Under the pieces are notes generated by a model that saw only the letters and a list, made by a program, of their open reading frames with translations, had not been told where the DNA came from and searched no databases. The position numbers and the translations under genes were made by a program. Shown piece after piece: positions 1 to 6,145 of a stretch of DNA of 8,340 bases. The stretch spans positions 1 to 8,340 of the forward strand of contig CALBRU010000284.1 in NCBI GenBank assembly GCA_937927695.1. Direction: 5' to 3'. The DNA comes from an uncultured Thiomonas sp. (GTDB lineage: Bacteria > Pseudomonadota > Gammaproteobacteria > Burkholderiales > Burkholderiaceae_C). Each line of letters starts with the position of its first letter. Position 1 is the first letter of the stretch.

Positions 1-18
1 TCCCAGAAGGGAATTTTT
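1..18 (+). terminator. Possible tail of a rho-independent terminator at the window edge
   Basis: The first bases form a 4-bp stem (TCCC/GGGA) around an AGAA loop, followed at once by A and five T. This is the shape of the end of an intrinsic terminator read on the plus strand, for a gene lying left of the window. The stem may continue outside the window, where it cannot be seen. The visible stem alone is short, so the call is tentative. Confidence 0.3.
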
Positions 19-308
19 GCGACAAAAAATCCGAAGGTGACGAAGCGGCCTGAACAAACGATAAAGAGGCCTCGCTTCGTACAGCAACGATCAAAGTGTA
101 TATATAAGTGACTACAAAGTGAGGCAAAGCAAGGGTAATACCACATCTAGCAACGCTTTGCGGCCGCATTTTTTGTTTAACGTCTGAGCCTTCCTTTGCT
201 GCCGCGCCGCGCAGCGCGCGCTGCAAATCCTCACGGCTGCAGCTACAGTGTGCAGCCCGGCTTGCCGATGTCCGTCATGGGCAAGCCCAAAATAAACCAT
301 CCGTTCAC
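19..308. other. Non-coding stretch upstream of rarD with several inverted repeats
   Basis: I see no convincing gene here; a 62-codon minus-strand reading frame at 112-300 has low-complexity composition and no recognisable family. The stretch holds a hairpin at 40-80 (8-bp and 4-bp stems separated by a 2-base bulge, 15-base loop), a 14-bp perfect palindrome at 211-224 (GCAGCGCGCGCTGC), and an inverted repeat at 235-257 (GGCTGCA/TGCAGCC, 9-base loop). A TATA-rich patch at 99-108 (TATATATAAG) could contain a -10 element read in either direction; TTCGTA at 76-81 lies 17 bases before TATATA but is a poor -35 match. The rarD promoter presumably lies somewhere in this stretch, but I cannot place it with confidence. 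Confidence 0.5.
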
Positions 309-1232
309 ATGAATTCCGGCGTTGTTTACGCCCTGGCGGCGTACGTCATCTGGGGCCTGTTTCCGCTTTACTTCAAGGCGCTCGAACAGGTTCCCTCCTT
401 GCAGATCCTCGCCCACCGCATGGCCTGGTCGCTGCTTTTTGTCGCTTTGCTGCTGGCGGTTCTCAAGCGCTGGTCGTGGATGCGGCTGCTGCGCGAACAG
501 CCCGCCCTAATCGCCCGCTTTGCACTCAGTGCCGTACTCCTGTCGAGCAATTGGGGCATCTATATCTGGGCGGTGAACAGCAACCACGTGGTAGACGCAA
601 GTCTGGGCTATTACATCAATCCCTTGGTCAACGTGGCGCTCGGATCGGTTCTGCTGCATGAACGTCTGCGCGGTCTGCAGTGGGTCGCTCTGGCCATTGC
701 TGCGGCGGGCGTGACCGTCATGGCGATCGAGATCGGCCATGTGCCGTGGATCAGTCTCAGTCTGGCGCTCACCTTCGGCAGTTACGCGCTGCTCAGAAAG
801 ACCGCGCCGCTGGGAGCGCTTGAAGGCCTCGCCGTGGAGACCGCGGTGCTATTCCCGCTGGCCGTGGCCTATCTGTTCTGGTTGAGTACCCAGGGCATGA
901 ATGCGTTTGCCTCTGCTGACCTCTCCACACGCTGGCTGCTGGTGGCTGCGGGCCCGGTCACCACCATTCCCCTGCTGCTGTTCGCTGCGGGCGCTCGTCG
1001 CATGTCGATGACCTTGCTGGGGGTTTTGCAGTACATCACCCCCACTCTGCAGCTGGCGCTAGGCGTCTGGCTTTATCACGAACCCTTTGCCGCAGCAAAA
1101 ATGATCGGATTCGGCCTGGTCTGGGTGGGCCTTGCCGTGTTTCTGCTGGACGGTTTACGCGCAGCCTGGGGCCGCCCGGCCGCGGCGCTGCCGTCATTGG
1201 ATGACGGCGTCGCGGCGCGCCCCAAGCTCTGA
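309..1232 (+). CDS. rarD: RarD-type EamA/DMT-family permease
   Basis: The product is a 307-residue integral inner-membrane protein of the drug/metabolite transporter superfamily, close to E. coli RarD (about 296 residues). The sequence shows about ten hydrophobic segments, at roughly residues 4-22, 38-53, 69-87, 102-118, 123-140, 147-163, 177-194, 208-228, 236-255 and 264-282, as two repeated five-helix halves. RarD-like motifs include ALAAYVIWGLFPLYFK near the N-terminus, NWGIYIWAVN at 81-90 and ASLGYYINPLVN at 97-108. The tail after residue 285 is hydrophilic and presumably cytoplasmic. The substrate is unknown; the family name comes from a chloramphenicol-sensitivity phenotype in other bacteria. 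The ATG at 309 is the only sensible start, yet no clear Shine-Dalgarno precedes it (CCATCCGTTCAC). The gene stands alone, convergent with the glutamate dehydrogenase gene. Family assignment is firm, function is not. Confidence 0.9.
   Translation: MNSGVVYALAAYVIWGLFPLYFKALEQVPSLQILAHRMAWSLLFVALLLAVLKRWSWMRLLREQPALIARFALSAVLLSSNWGIYIWAVNSNHVVDASLGYYINPLVNVALGSVLLHERLRGLQWVALAIAAAGVTVMAIEIGHVPWISLSLALTFGSYALLRKTAPLGALEGLAVETAVLFPLAVAYLFWLSTQGMNAFASADLSTRWLLVAAGPVTTIPLLLFAAGARRMSMTLLGVLQYITPTLQLALGVWLYHEPFAAAKMIGFGLVWVGLAVFLLDGLRAAWGRPAAALPSLDDGVAARPKL
1190..1208. repeat. Strong hairpin at the rarD 3' end near the convergent junction
   Basis: GCCGTCAT and ATGACGGC are perfect inverted copies around a TGG loop, inside the last codons of rarD. 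A further short GCG/CGC stem flanks them after a mismatch. It lies about 55 bases beyond the gdhA stop on the minus strand and 24 bases before the rarD stop. Neither side is followed by a T run, so it is not a canonical terminator. It could slow or protect either convergent transcript, which is inference only. Confidence 0.45.
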
Positions 1233-1263
1233 GCACCCCATGGCCCGGCGCAGACAGCCGACT

Positions 1264-2577
1264 TCAGGGATAGAGGCCGCGTTCTTCGCGCGCTTGCAGC
1301 ACCCGTTCGCAAGCCACCACGAAAGCGGCCGTTCTCAGGCTGATTTTCAGTTGGTCAGCGGTATCCCAAATTCGGGCCAAGGCATTGCCAAGAATCTTGT
1401 CGAGGCGGGCGTTGATGTCGTCTTCGTCCCAGAAGAAGCTCGAAAAGTCTTGTACCCATTCGAAGTACGAAACCGTCACGCCACCCGCATTGCAAATCAC
1501 GTCGGGGACGACAAGAATGCCCCGGCTTGCACAGACATCGTCTGCACCGGGTAGGGTCGGGCCGTTCGCGCCTTCGAGTATGAGCTTGGCAGTGGTTTTG
1601 CGGGCACGCTCGGCCGTCACCTGCCCTTCGAGGGCGGCGGGAATCAACACATCACAGCGCACATCCCAGAACGCCTCATCGTCGGCTTTCTGTCCGCCCG
1701 AGAATCCGGCCACGCCGCCATGACTGCTGACATGGCGCAGCAACGCGGCAACATCCAATCCTTGTTCATGAATGATCGTGCCGGTGTGATCCTGCACCGC
1801 GACGACCTTCGCGCCCGCATGCGCGAATAACTCCGCCGCTGTACCGCCCACGTTGCCAAAGCCCTGGACAGCGATCCTCAAACCTTTCACGTCAAGACCC
1901 AGGCGCCTGATGGCCTCACTGCCGGTCACGAACACGCCGCGCCCCGTGGCCTTGACCCGACCGAGAGAACCTCCGAGCTGAATCGGCTTACCCGTCACCA
2001 CCCCGGTGGCGGTGGCGCCCACGTTCATGGAATAGGTGTCCATCATCCAGGCCATGATCTGACCATTGGTGTTGACGTCGGGCGCGGGAATATCCTGCTG
2101 CGGCCCGATGATGATGCCGATTTCGCTGGTGTAGCGGCGAGTCAGCCGCTCCAGTTCCTTGCGCGACAGCTCTGAAGGGGTCACCCGAATGCCCCCTTTC
2201 GCCCCGCCGTAAGGCAGGCCAACGGCAGCGTTCTTGATGGTCATCCAAGCCGACAACGCCATCACCTCTTCCAGCGTGACATTGGGGTGATAGCGCACGC
2301 CGCCTTTGCCCGGTCCTCGCGACAGGTTGTGCTGCACGCGGTAGCCCTCGAAGTGCCGCACCGAGCCATCATCCATCTCGATCGGCACATCGACGATCAG
2401 CGCACGCTTCGGTCGCTTCAAGGTTTCTCCCCAACGGGCCAGGTGACCCAGATGAGGCAGTACCCGATCGACCTGGGCCAGATAGGTCAGCCAGGGGCTG
2501 TCCGGCTCGGGATGGATGTACGACAGCGTGCAAACCGGCGGTGCGGTTACGTGTTCTTTGGACTTGGGTGTTTTCAT
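1264..2577 (-). CDS. gdhA: Glutamate dehydrogenase, hexameric NAD(P)-dependent type
   Basis: This 437-residue cytoplasmic enzyme interconverts L-glutamate with 2-oxoglutarate and ammonium using NAD(P), linking nitrogen assimilation to the TCA cycle. The N-terminal dimerisation/substrate domain carries GPGKGGVRYHP (88-98) and the active-site signature LPYGGAKGGIRVTP (121-134) with catalytic Lys127, then PAPDVNT with the catalytic Asp167. The Rossmann domain has the dinucleotide loop GFGNVGG (239-245), and the C-terminal part has NAGGVTVSYFEWVQ (363-376). Length fits the roughly 430-residue hexameric family, and the sequence resembles remembered Burkholderia enzymes. Cofactor preference cannot be read reliably. 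The ATG at 2577 is chosen because AGGAGA (2582-2587) precedes it by four bases and because homologues begin close to this point; the frame stays open 53 codons further upstream. The gene follows the ribosomal operon on the same strand but behind a strong terminator, so it probably has its own promoter, which I could not identify. Confidence 0.93.
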   Translation of the reverse strand: MKTPKSKEHVTAPPVCTLSYIHPEPDSPWLTYLAQVDRVLPHLGHLARWGETLKRPKRALIVDVPIEMDDGSVRHFEGYRVQHNLSRGPGKGGVRYHPNVTLEEVMALSAWMTIKNAAVGLPYGGAKGGIRVTPSELSRKELERLTRRYTSEIGIIIGPQQDIPAPDVNTNGQIMAWMMDTYSMNVGATATGVVTGKPIQLGGSLGRVKATGRGVFVTGSEAIRRLGLDVKGLRIAVQGFGNVGGTAAELFAHAGAKVVAVQDHTGTIIHEQGLDVAALLRHVSSHGGVAGFSGGQKADDEAFWDVRCDVLIPAALEGQVTAERARKTTAKLILEGANGPTLPGADDVCASRGILVVPDVICNAGGVTVSYFEWVQDFSSFFWDEDDINARLDKILGNALARIWDTADQLKISLRTAAFVVACERVLQAREERGLYP

Positions 2578-2773
2578 TGCGTCTCCTGTGCTGTATTGTT
2601 GTTCAGCCGCGGCCGCCTTGTCCTTGTGAGCCTTGGCGCCATCAGCCAGGGCCGTCAGTGCCCTCAACACACTGTAGTCCGTCGCGCGCGTGCCGTACAT
2701 CCTGTGCGGGTATGCAGAGGCAAGACGTGCAAGCAATTCTGACAGCGTGAGACGACCGGAAAAAGATCAGTGC
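2578..2773 (-). other. Intergenic stretch upstream of gdhA, presumed to carry its promoter
   Basis: This stretch runs from the terminator's T tract to the gdhA start. It must contain the gdhA promoter if the terminator is efficient, but I see no good -35/-10 pair. The frame of gdhA stays open through 2736 (first possible start a TTG without a Shine-Dalgarno), and the codons from 2700 inward have high third-position GC. I read this as untranslated leader rather than an N-terminal extension, because known homologues start near residue 1 of the shorter form. Confidence 0.4.
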
Positions 2774-2827
2774 AAAAAGCCCGTCGCCCGTCTGCTCCGC
2801 ATCTCGCGGAACAAACGGGCGACGGGC
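2774..2827 (-). terminator. Rho-independent terminator ending the S10 ribosomal operon
   Basis: On the minus strand a perfect 13-bp stem (arms at 2815-2827 and 2779-2791, GCCCGTCGCCCGT and its inverse) encloses a second 5-bp stem (TCCGC/GCGGA, 2796-2800 and 2806-2810) with a 5-base loop. The stem is followed directly by five T (2774-2778). The stability and the T run make it a strong intrinsic terminator. It begins 82 bases after the rpsQ stop. Outer arms GATCAG (2765-2770) and CTGATC (2829-2834) could extend the pairing around the T run. The plus-strand side lacks a T tract, so it acts in one direction. Confidence 0.93.
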
Positions 2828-2909
2828 CCTGATCTATCTATGCAACTACCCTCTGCGCAACAAACGCAAAAGGGGCGGCAAAACGCAAATCAGCAGAAGA
2901 GAACTACGA

Positions 2910-3176
2910 TCAGATCACCTGACCTTTGGTGATCAGGCGACTGACCACCCAGGCCTTGGTCTTGGAGATCGGACGCGATTCCGCGATCTCAACCACATCG
3001 TTCAGGTGATACTGGCCCGACTCGTCGTGCGCGCTGTACTTCTTGGAGCGCGCAATCAGCTTGCCATAGATCGGGTGCTGAATACGGCGCTCAACCAAAA
3101 CGGTGACCGTCTTCTGCCGCTTGTCGCTGACCACACGGCCGACCAGCGTGCGCTGCACTTTCTTTTGTTCAATCAT
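2910..3176 (-). CDS. rpsQ: 30S ribosomal protein S17
   Basis: The 88-residue product is uS17, a primary 16S rRNA-binding protein of the 30S subunit with an OB fold. Family hallmarks are LVGRVVSDKRQKTVTVLVER near the N-terminus, HPIYGKLI in the middle and VVEIAESRPISKTKAWVV toward the end; E. coli S17 is 84 residues. The ATG lies only three bases after the rpmC stop, with AAGG inside the rpmC 3' end as Shine-Dalgarno, so translation is probably coupled. It is the last gene of the cluster before the strong terminator. A 7-bp inverted repeat (2913-2919 and 2928-2934) covers the last codons, just before the stop. Confidence 0.98.
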   Translation of the reverse strand: MIEQKKVQRTLVGRVVSDKRQKTVTVLVERRIQHPIYGKLIARSKKYSAHDESGQYHLNDVVEIAESRPISKTKAWVVSRLITKGQVI

Positions 3177-3179
3177 GGC

Positions 3180-3386
3180 TTAACCCTTGGCCTTCTTTTC
3201 TTGAATCAGGGTACGAACCCGCGCAATGGCGCGTTTGGTGTTACCCAACTGGCACGTATTCTGAAGCTGCTGCGTACCCTTCTGCATACGCAGATTGAAG
3301 TGGGCCTTGAGCAGACTATCGAGTTCGGTCTGCAGCGCCGGGATATCCTTGGCGCGCAGTTCGGTGAGTTGAGCGGAAGTTTTCAA
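3180..3386 (-). CDS. rpmC: 50S ribosomal protein L29, TTG start
   Basis: The 68-residue product is uL29, a small two-helix coiled-coil protein near the 50S exit tunnel, beside L23. The core KAHFNLRMQKGTQQLQNTCQLGNTKRAIARVRTLI is typical, and E. coli L29 is 63 residues. There is no ATG or GTG at the expected place. The TTG at 3386 is preceded at six bases by AAGGAG (3393-3398), which overlaps the rplP stop codon, and it gives a normal-length N-terminus (MKTSAQLTEL). The same frame stays open upstream inside rplP, so an automated caller may make the protein falsely long. The gap to rplP is 10 bases and to rpsQ three bases. The identity is certain; the start is well supported but inferred. Confidence 0.95.
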   Translation of the reverse strand: MKTSAQLTELRAKDIPALQTELDSLLKAHFNLRMQKGTQQLQNTCQLGNTKRAIARVRTLIQEKKAKG

Positions 3387-3396
3387 ATCGCTCTCC

Positions 3397-3813
3397 TTAG
3401 GCGCCGATCTGGCGCGTGACAAAAATGGTGCGGAACGGCAGCTTGGCGGCAGCCAGCTCGAACGCTTCGCGCGCGATGGCCTCGGGCACACCTTCGATTT
3501 CGTACAGCACACGACCGGGCTGGACTTCCGAAACGTAATACTCCGGGTTGCCCTTGCCGTTACCCATCCGCACCTCGGCGGGCTTGATGGAAATCGGTTT
3601 GTCCGGGAACACACGTATCCAGATCCGGCCGCCACGCTTTACGTGACGGGAAATCGCGCGACGAGCCGATTCGATCTGGCGAGCGGTGATGCGGCCGCGG
3701 GTGGTCGCCTTCAGGCCGAACTCACCAAAGGCCACCGTAGCGCCGCGAGTGGCCAGGCCCGTGTTGCGGCCTTTTTGCTCTTTGCGGTATTTGCGACGAG
3801 CGGGTTGTAGCAT
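3397..3813 (-). CDS. rplP: 50S ribosomal protein L16
   Basis: The 138-residue product is uL16, which sits near the peptidyl-transferase centre and A-site tRNA and joins late in 50S assembly. It begins with the family's MLQPARRKYRKEQKGRN and carries FGLKATTRGRITARQIE, WIRVFPDKP and VRMGNGKGN. Arg82 here matches E. coli Arg81, the residue hydroxylated by the YcfD/RoxA oxygenase; whether it is modified here is unknown. The ATG at 3813 follows AAGGAG by seven bases. The 24-base gap from rpsC is the widest inside the rplC-rpsQ block. The length (E. coli 136) is normal. Confidence 0.98.
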   Translation of the reverse strand: MLQPARRKYRKEQKGRNTGLATRGATVAFGEFGLKATTRGRITARQIESARRAISRHVKRGGRIWIRVFPDKPISIKPAEVRMGNGKGNPEYYVSEVQPGRVLYEIEGVPEAIAREAFELAAAKLPFRTIFVTRQIGA

Positions 3814-3837
3814 GAAATTTCTCCTTGAGCGCTGTCT

Positions 3838-4686
3838 TTAGGCGCCAGTTGCGCCACCGGATGCACCACCCGATGTACCGCCCGATGCACCACCCGACTG
3901 AGCCGGTTTGCGCACGCGCTTGACAGCAACGGATTTTTCGCCATCGGCAGCCGGGGCGGCACGACGTGCGCCTGATGGACGGGCTGCGCCGGGACGGCGG
4001 TTGCGACGATCTTCCTCGGGGGCCGCAGGCTCGGCCTTGGCCGGGACGATAGCGCCCTTGGCCGGCGTATCGCCCTTGTAAACCCACACCTTCACGCCGA
4101 TGACGCCGTAGGTCGTCTTGGCCTCAGAGGTTGCGTAGTCGATATTCGCACGCAGGGTTTGCAGAGGCACGCGGCCTTCACGGTACCACTCACGCCGGGC
4201 AATTTCGATGCCATTCAGCCGGCCAGACGACATGATCTTGATACCCTGAGCGCCCATACGCATGGCATTCTGCATGGCACGCTTCATGGCGCGGCGAAAC
4301 TGAATGCGCTTTTCGAGCTGCTGCGTGATGGAATCGGCAATCAGCTGAGCGTCGATTTCGGGCTTGCGCACCTCTTCGATATCCACAGCGACCGGCACAC
4401 CCAAGCGCTTGGCCAGTTCGGCCTTCAGGTTTTCAATGTCTTCACCTTTTTTGCCGATCACCACACCCGGGCGGGCGCTGTAAATGGTGATACGTGCGTT
4501 TTTGGCGGGGCGCTCGATGAGTACGCGCGAAACCGAAGCATTTTTCAAACGCTTGGCCAAGTACTCGCGCACCATGATGTCTTCACTGAGCATCTTGGCG
4601 TACTGGGTGCTCGGCGCATACCAGCGCGAAGCCCAGCCGCGGGTGACGGCCAGACGGAAACCGGTCGGATGAATTTTCTGTCCCAT
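3838..4686 (-). CDS. rpsC: 30S ribosomal protein S3 with long repetitive C-terminal tail
   Basis: The product is uS3, at the mRNA entry of the 30S subunit. It starts with MGQKIHPTGFRL and has the type-2 KH domain with its GxxG loop (VVIGKKGEDI, 75-84). RRAMKRA at 131-137 matches the E. coli Arg131, Arg132 and Lys135 implicated in mRNA unwinding at the entry site. The C-terminal domain ends around residue 210. At 282 residues it is about 50 longer than E. coli S3 (233). The extra tail is first rich in Pro, Ala, Arg and Glu (residues 213-262), then ends in SGGA/SGGT repeats (264-279). Such tails occur in other Burkholderiales, but the glycine-serine repeat looks unusual. The ATG follows GAGG by seven bases and lies nine bases after rplV. 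Confidence 0.98.
   Translation of the reverse strand: MGQKIHPTGFRLAVTRGWASRWYAPSTQYAKMLSEDIMVREYLAKRLKNASVSRVLIERPAKNARITIYSARPGVVIGKKGEDIENLKAELAKRLGVPVAVDIEEVRKPEIDAQLIADSITQQLEKRIQFRRAMKRAMQNAMRMGAQGIKIMSSGRLNGIEIARREWYREGRVPLQTLRANIDYATSEAKTTYGVIGVKVWVYKGDTPAKGAIVPAKAEPAAPEEDRRNRRPGAARPSGARRAAPAADGEKSVAVKRVRKPAQSGGASGGTSGGASGGATGA
3850..3897 (-). repeat. Four tandem 12-bp repeats encoding the SGGA/SGGT tail of S3
   Basis: On the minus strand the units are TCGGGTGGTGCA, TCGGGCGGTACA, TCGGGTGGTGCA and TCCGGTGGCGCA, just before the rpsC stop. The first and third units are identical and the others differ at two bases each from that unit, or three for the fourth. They encode SGGA-SGGT-SGGA-SGGA, followed by a partial TGA residue echo. 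Because the unit is a multiple of three, gain or loss by slippage would keep the frame and only change the tail length. Confidence 0.85.
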
Positions 4687-4695
4687 ATGACGTCC

Positions 4696-5025
4696 TCAGT
4701 TCCCGACTTGAATGTAGATATGGCAGGTGGGCTTGCTGATGCGATTGCCACGACCTTTGGCGCGCGCACTGAAGCGCTTGAGGGTTGCCCCCTCTTCCAC
4801 CATGATCTGGGTCACTTTCAGTTCGTCCACATCGGCGCCATCGTTATGCTCGGCGTTGGCGATGGCCGACTCCAGCACTTTCTTTATGATGCCCGATGCC
4901 TTCTTAGGCGAGAACTCCAGGATGTTCAAAGCGGAGTCCACTTTTTTACCGCGGATCAGGTCCGCCACCAGCCGGCCTTTTTGGGCCGAGAGGCGAACGC
5001 CGCGTAGGGTTGCACGAGTTTCCAT
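4696..5025 (-). CDS. rplV: 50S ribosomal protein L22
   Basis: The 109-residue product is uL22, whose long beta-hairpin lines the peptide exit tunnel. The N-terminal globular part is METRATLRGVRLSAQKGRLVADLIRGKKVD. The hairpin tip lies at about 79-96 (GATLKRFSARAKGRGNRI), the region where macrolide-resistance changes occur in other bacteria; nothing abnormal is visible there. E. coli L22 is 110 residues. AAGG precedes the ATG. The gene lies nine bases after rpsS and nine before rpsC, fitting a single transcript. Confidence 0.98.
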   Translation of the reverse strand: METRATLRGVRLSAQKGRLVADLIRGKKVDSALNILEFSPKKASGIIKKVLESAIANAEHNDGADVDELKVTQIMVEEGATLKRFSARAKGRGNRISKPTCHIYIQVGN

Positions 5026-5034
5026 GTGTCTGCC

Positions 5035-5310
5035 TTACTTCTTCGCCTTTTTATCGGCGGGATGTCCTTTGAAAGTCCGCGTCAGCGCGAATTCGCCTAG
5101 CTTATGGCCCACCATTTGGTCGGACACATACACCGGAACATGCTGCTTGCCGTTGTGCACGGCAATCGTCACGCCGATGAATTCGGGCAGGATGGTGGAA
5201 CGACGCGACCAGGTCTTCACCGGGCGCTTGTCTTTGGTGCTGACAGCAGCTTCAACCTTTTTCAGCAGATGCTGGTCGCAGAACGGACCTTTTTTGAGTG
5301 AGCGAGCCAT
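5035..5310 (-). CDS. rpsS: 30S ribosomal protein S19
   Basis: The 91-residue product is uS19, a 30S head protein that contacts S13 and the A-site finger bridge. It has the canonical MARSLKKGPFCDQHLLKK start, WSRRSTILPEFIGVTIAVHNGK in the centre and the signature VGHKLGEFALTRTFKGH near the end, finishing with a lysine-rich tail. E. coli S19 is 92 residues. The ATG lies 10 bases after rplB, with an AAGG Shine-Dalgarno overlapping the rplB stop region. Confidence 0.98.
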   Translation of the reverse strand: MARSLKKGPFCDQHLLKKVEAAVSTKDKRPVKTWSRRSTILPEFIGVTIAVHNGKQHVPVYVSDQMVGHKLGEFALTRTFKGHPADKKAKK

Positions 5311-5320
5311 GTGCTATCCC

Positions 5321-6145
5321 TTACTTCTTACGACGCGACACGATCATGCTCTGCGTGCGCTTGTTGTTGCGGGTGCGATAACCCTTGGTCGGCGTACCCC
5401 ACGGGCTGACCGCCACGCGGCCTTCGCCTGTCTTGCCTTCACCGCCGCCATGCGGGTGGTCGACCGGGTTCATGGCCACGCCACGCACCGTCGGACGAAT
5501 GCCTTGCCAACGCTTAGCGCCTGCCTTGCCGTACTGGCGCAGGTTGTGCTCTTCGTTGCTCACCTCACCCAGGGTGGCGCGACACTCAATGTGAATGCGG
5601 CGAACTTCGCCCGAGCGCATGCGCACCTGAGCGTGAATGCCTTCGCGCGCCAGCAGCACCGCAGAAGCGCCGGCGGAACGCGCGATCTGCGCGCCCTTGC
5701 CAGGCTGCATCTCGATGCAATGAATGGTTGAACCCACCGGAATATTGCGGATAGGCAGTGTGTTGCCCGCACGGATCGGCGCCTCGGAGCCGCTCATCAA
5801 CGTGGCGCCCACTTCGAGGTTGCGCGGCGCAATGATGTAGCGGCGCTCGCCATCTGCGTAGCAGACCAGCGCAATGTGCGCAGTACGATTCGGATCGTAT
5901 TCGATACGCTCGACCTTGGCCGGAATGCCGTCCTTGTCGCGACGGAAATCGACCACACGGTAATGGTGTTTGTGACCACCGCCGCGATGGCGCGTGGTGA
6001 TATGACCATTGTTGTTGCGGCCAGCCTTCTGGAACTGGGGCTCGAGCAGCGAACGCTCGGGCTCGCCCTTGTACAGATGCGGGTGCGAGACCTTGACGAC
6101 GGCGCGGCGGCCAGCCGAGGTCGGTTTGACTTTGACGACGGGCAT
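5321..6145 (-). CDS. rplB: 50S ribosomal protein L2
   Basis: The 274-residue product is uL2, a primary 23S rRNA-binding protein needed for subunit joining and peptidyl-transferase activity. The RNA-binding domain includes NNNGHITTRHRGGGHKHHYR (44-63). The C-terminal signature MNPVDHPHGGGEGKT (225-239) contains His230, matching the E. coli His229 important for activity. Length is normal (E. coli 273). The ATG directly follows the rplW stop codon with no spacer, and AGGAGG lies inside the end of rplW, so the two genes are very probably translationally coupled. Confidence 0.98.
   Translation of the reverse strand: MPVVKVKPTSAGRRAVVKVSHPHLYKGEPERSLLEPQFQKAGRNNNGHITTRHRGGGHKHHYRVVDFRRDKDGIPAKVERIEYDPNRTAHIALVCYADGERRYIIAPRNLEVGATLMSGSEAPIRAGNTLPIRNIPVGSTIHCIEMQPGKGAQIARSAGASAVLLAREGIHAQVRMRSGEVRRIHIECRATLGEVSNEEHNLRQYGKAGAKRWQGIRPTVRGVAMNPVDHPHGGGEGKTGEGRVAVSPWGTPTKGYRTRNNKRTQSMIVSRRKK

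Noticed and set aside
158..175. Palindrome TGCGGCCGCA followed by six T as a terminator
   Set aside because: The palindrome leaves only about three pairs around a four-base loop, too weak for an intrinsic terminator.
112..300. Minus-strand 62-codon frame upstream of rarD
   Set aside because: No plausible ribosome-binding site, no recognisable motif, and it runs through the GC palindrome, giving low-complexity residues.
1132..1554. Plus-strand open frame of 140 codons across the rarD-gdhA junction
   Set aside because: It overlaps rarD in another frame and gdhA in antisense, so it is a chance frame.
3850..3897. Short tandem repeats as a CRISPR array
   Set aside because: The units are 12 bp, contiguous without spacers and in frame inside rpsC.
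4159..5007. Plus-strand open frame of 282 codons opposite rpsC and rplV
   Set aside because: Antisense shadow with a composition set by the opposite genes; it spans two of them and has no ribosome-binding site I would trust.
4727..5731. Long plus-strand open frame (334 codons) opposite rplV, rpsS and rplB
   Set aside because: It lies antisense to three unmistakable ribosomal genes, crosses their boundaries and shows no family resemblance. Such shadows are expected from GC-biased codon use.
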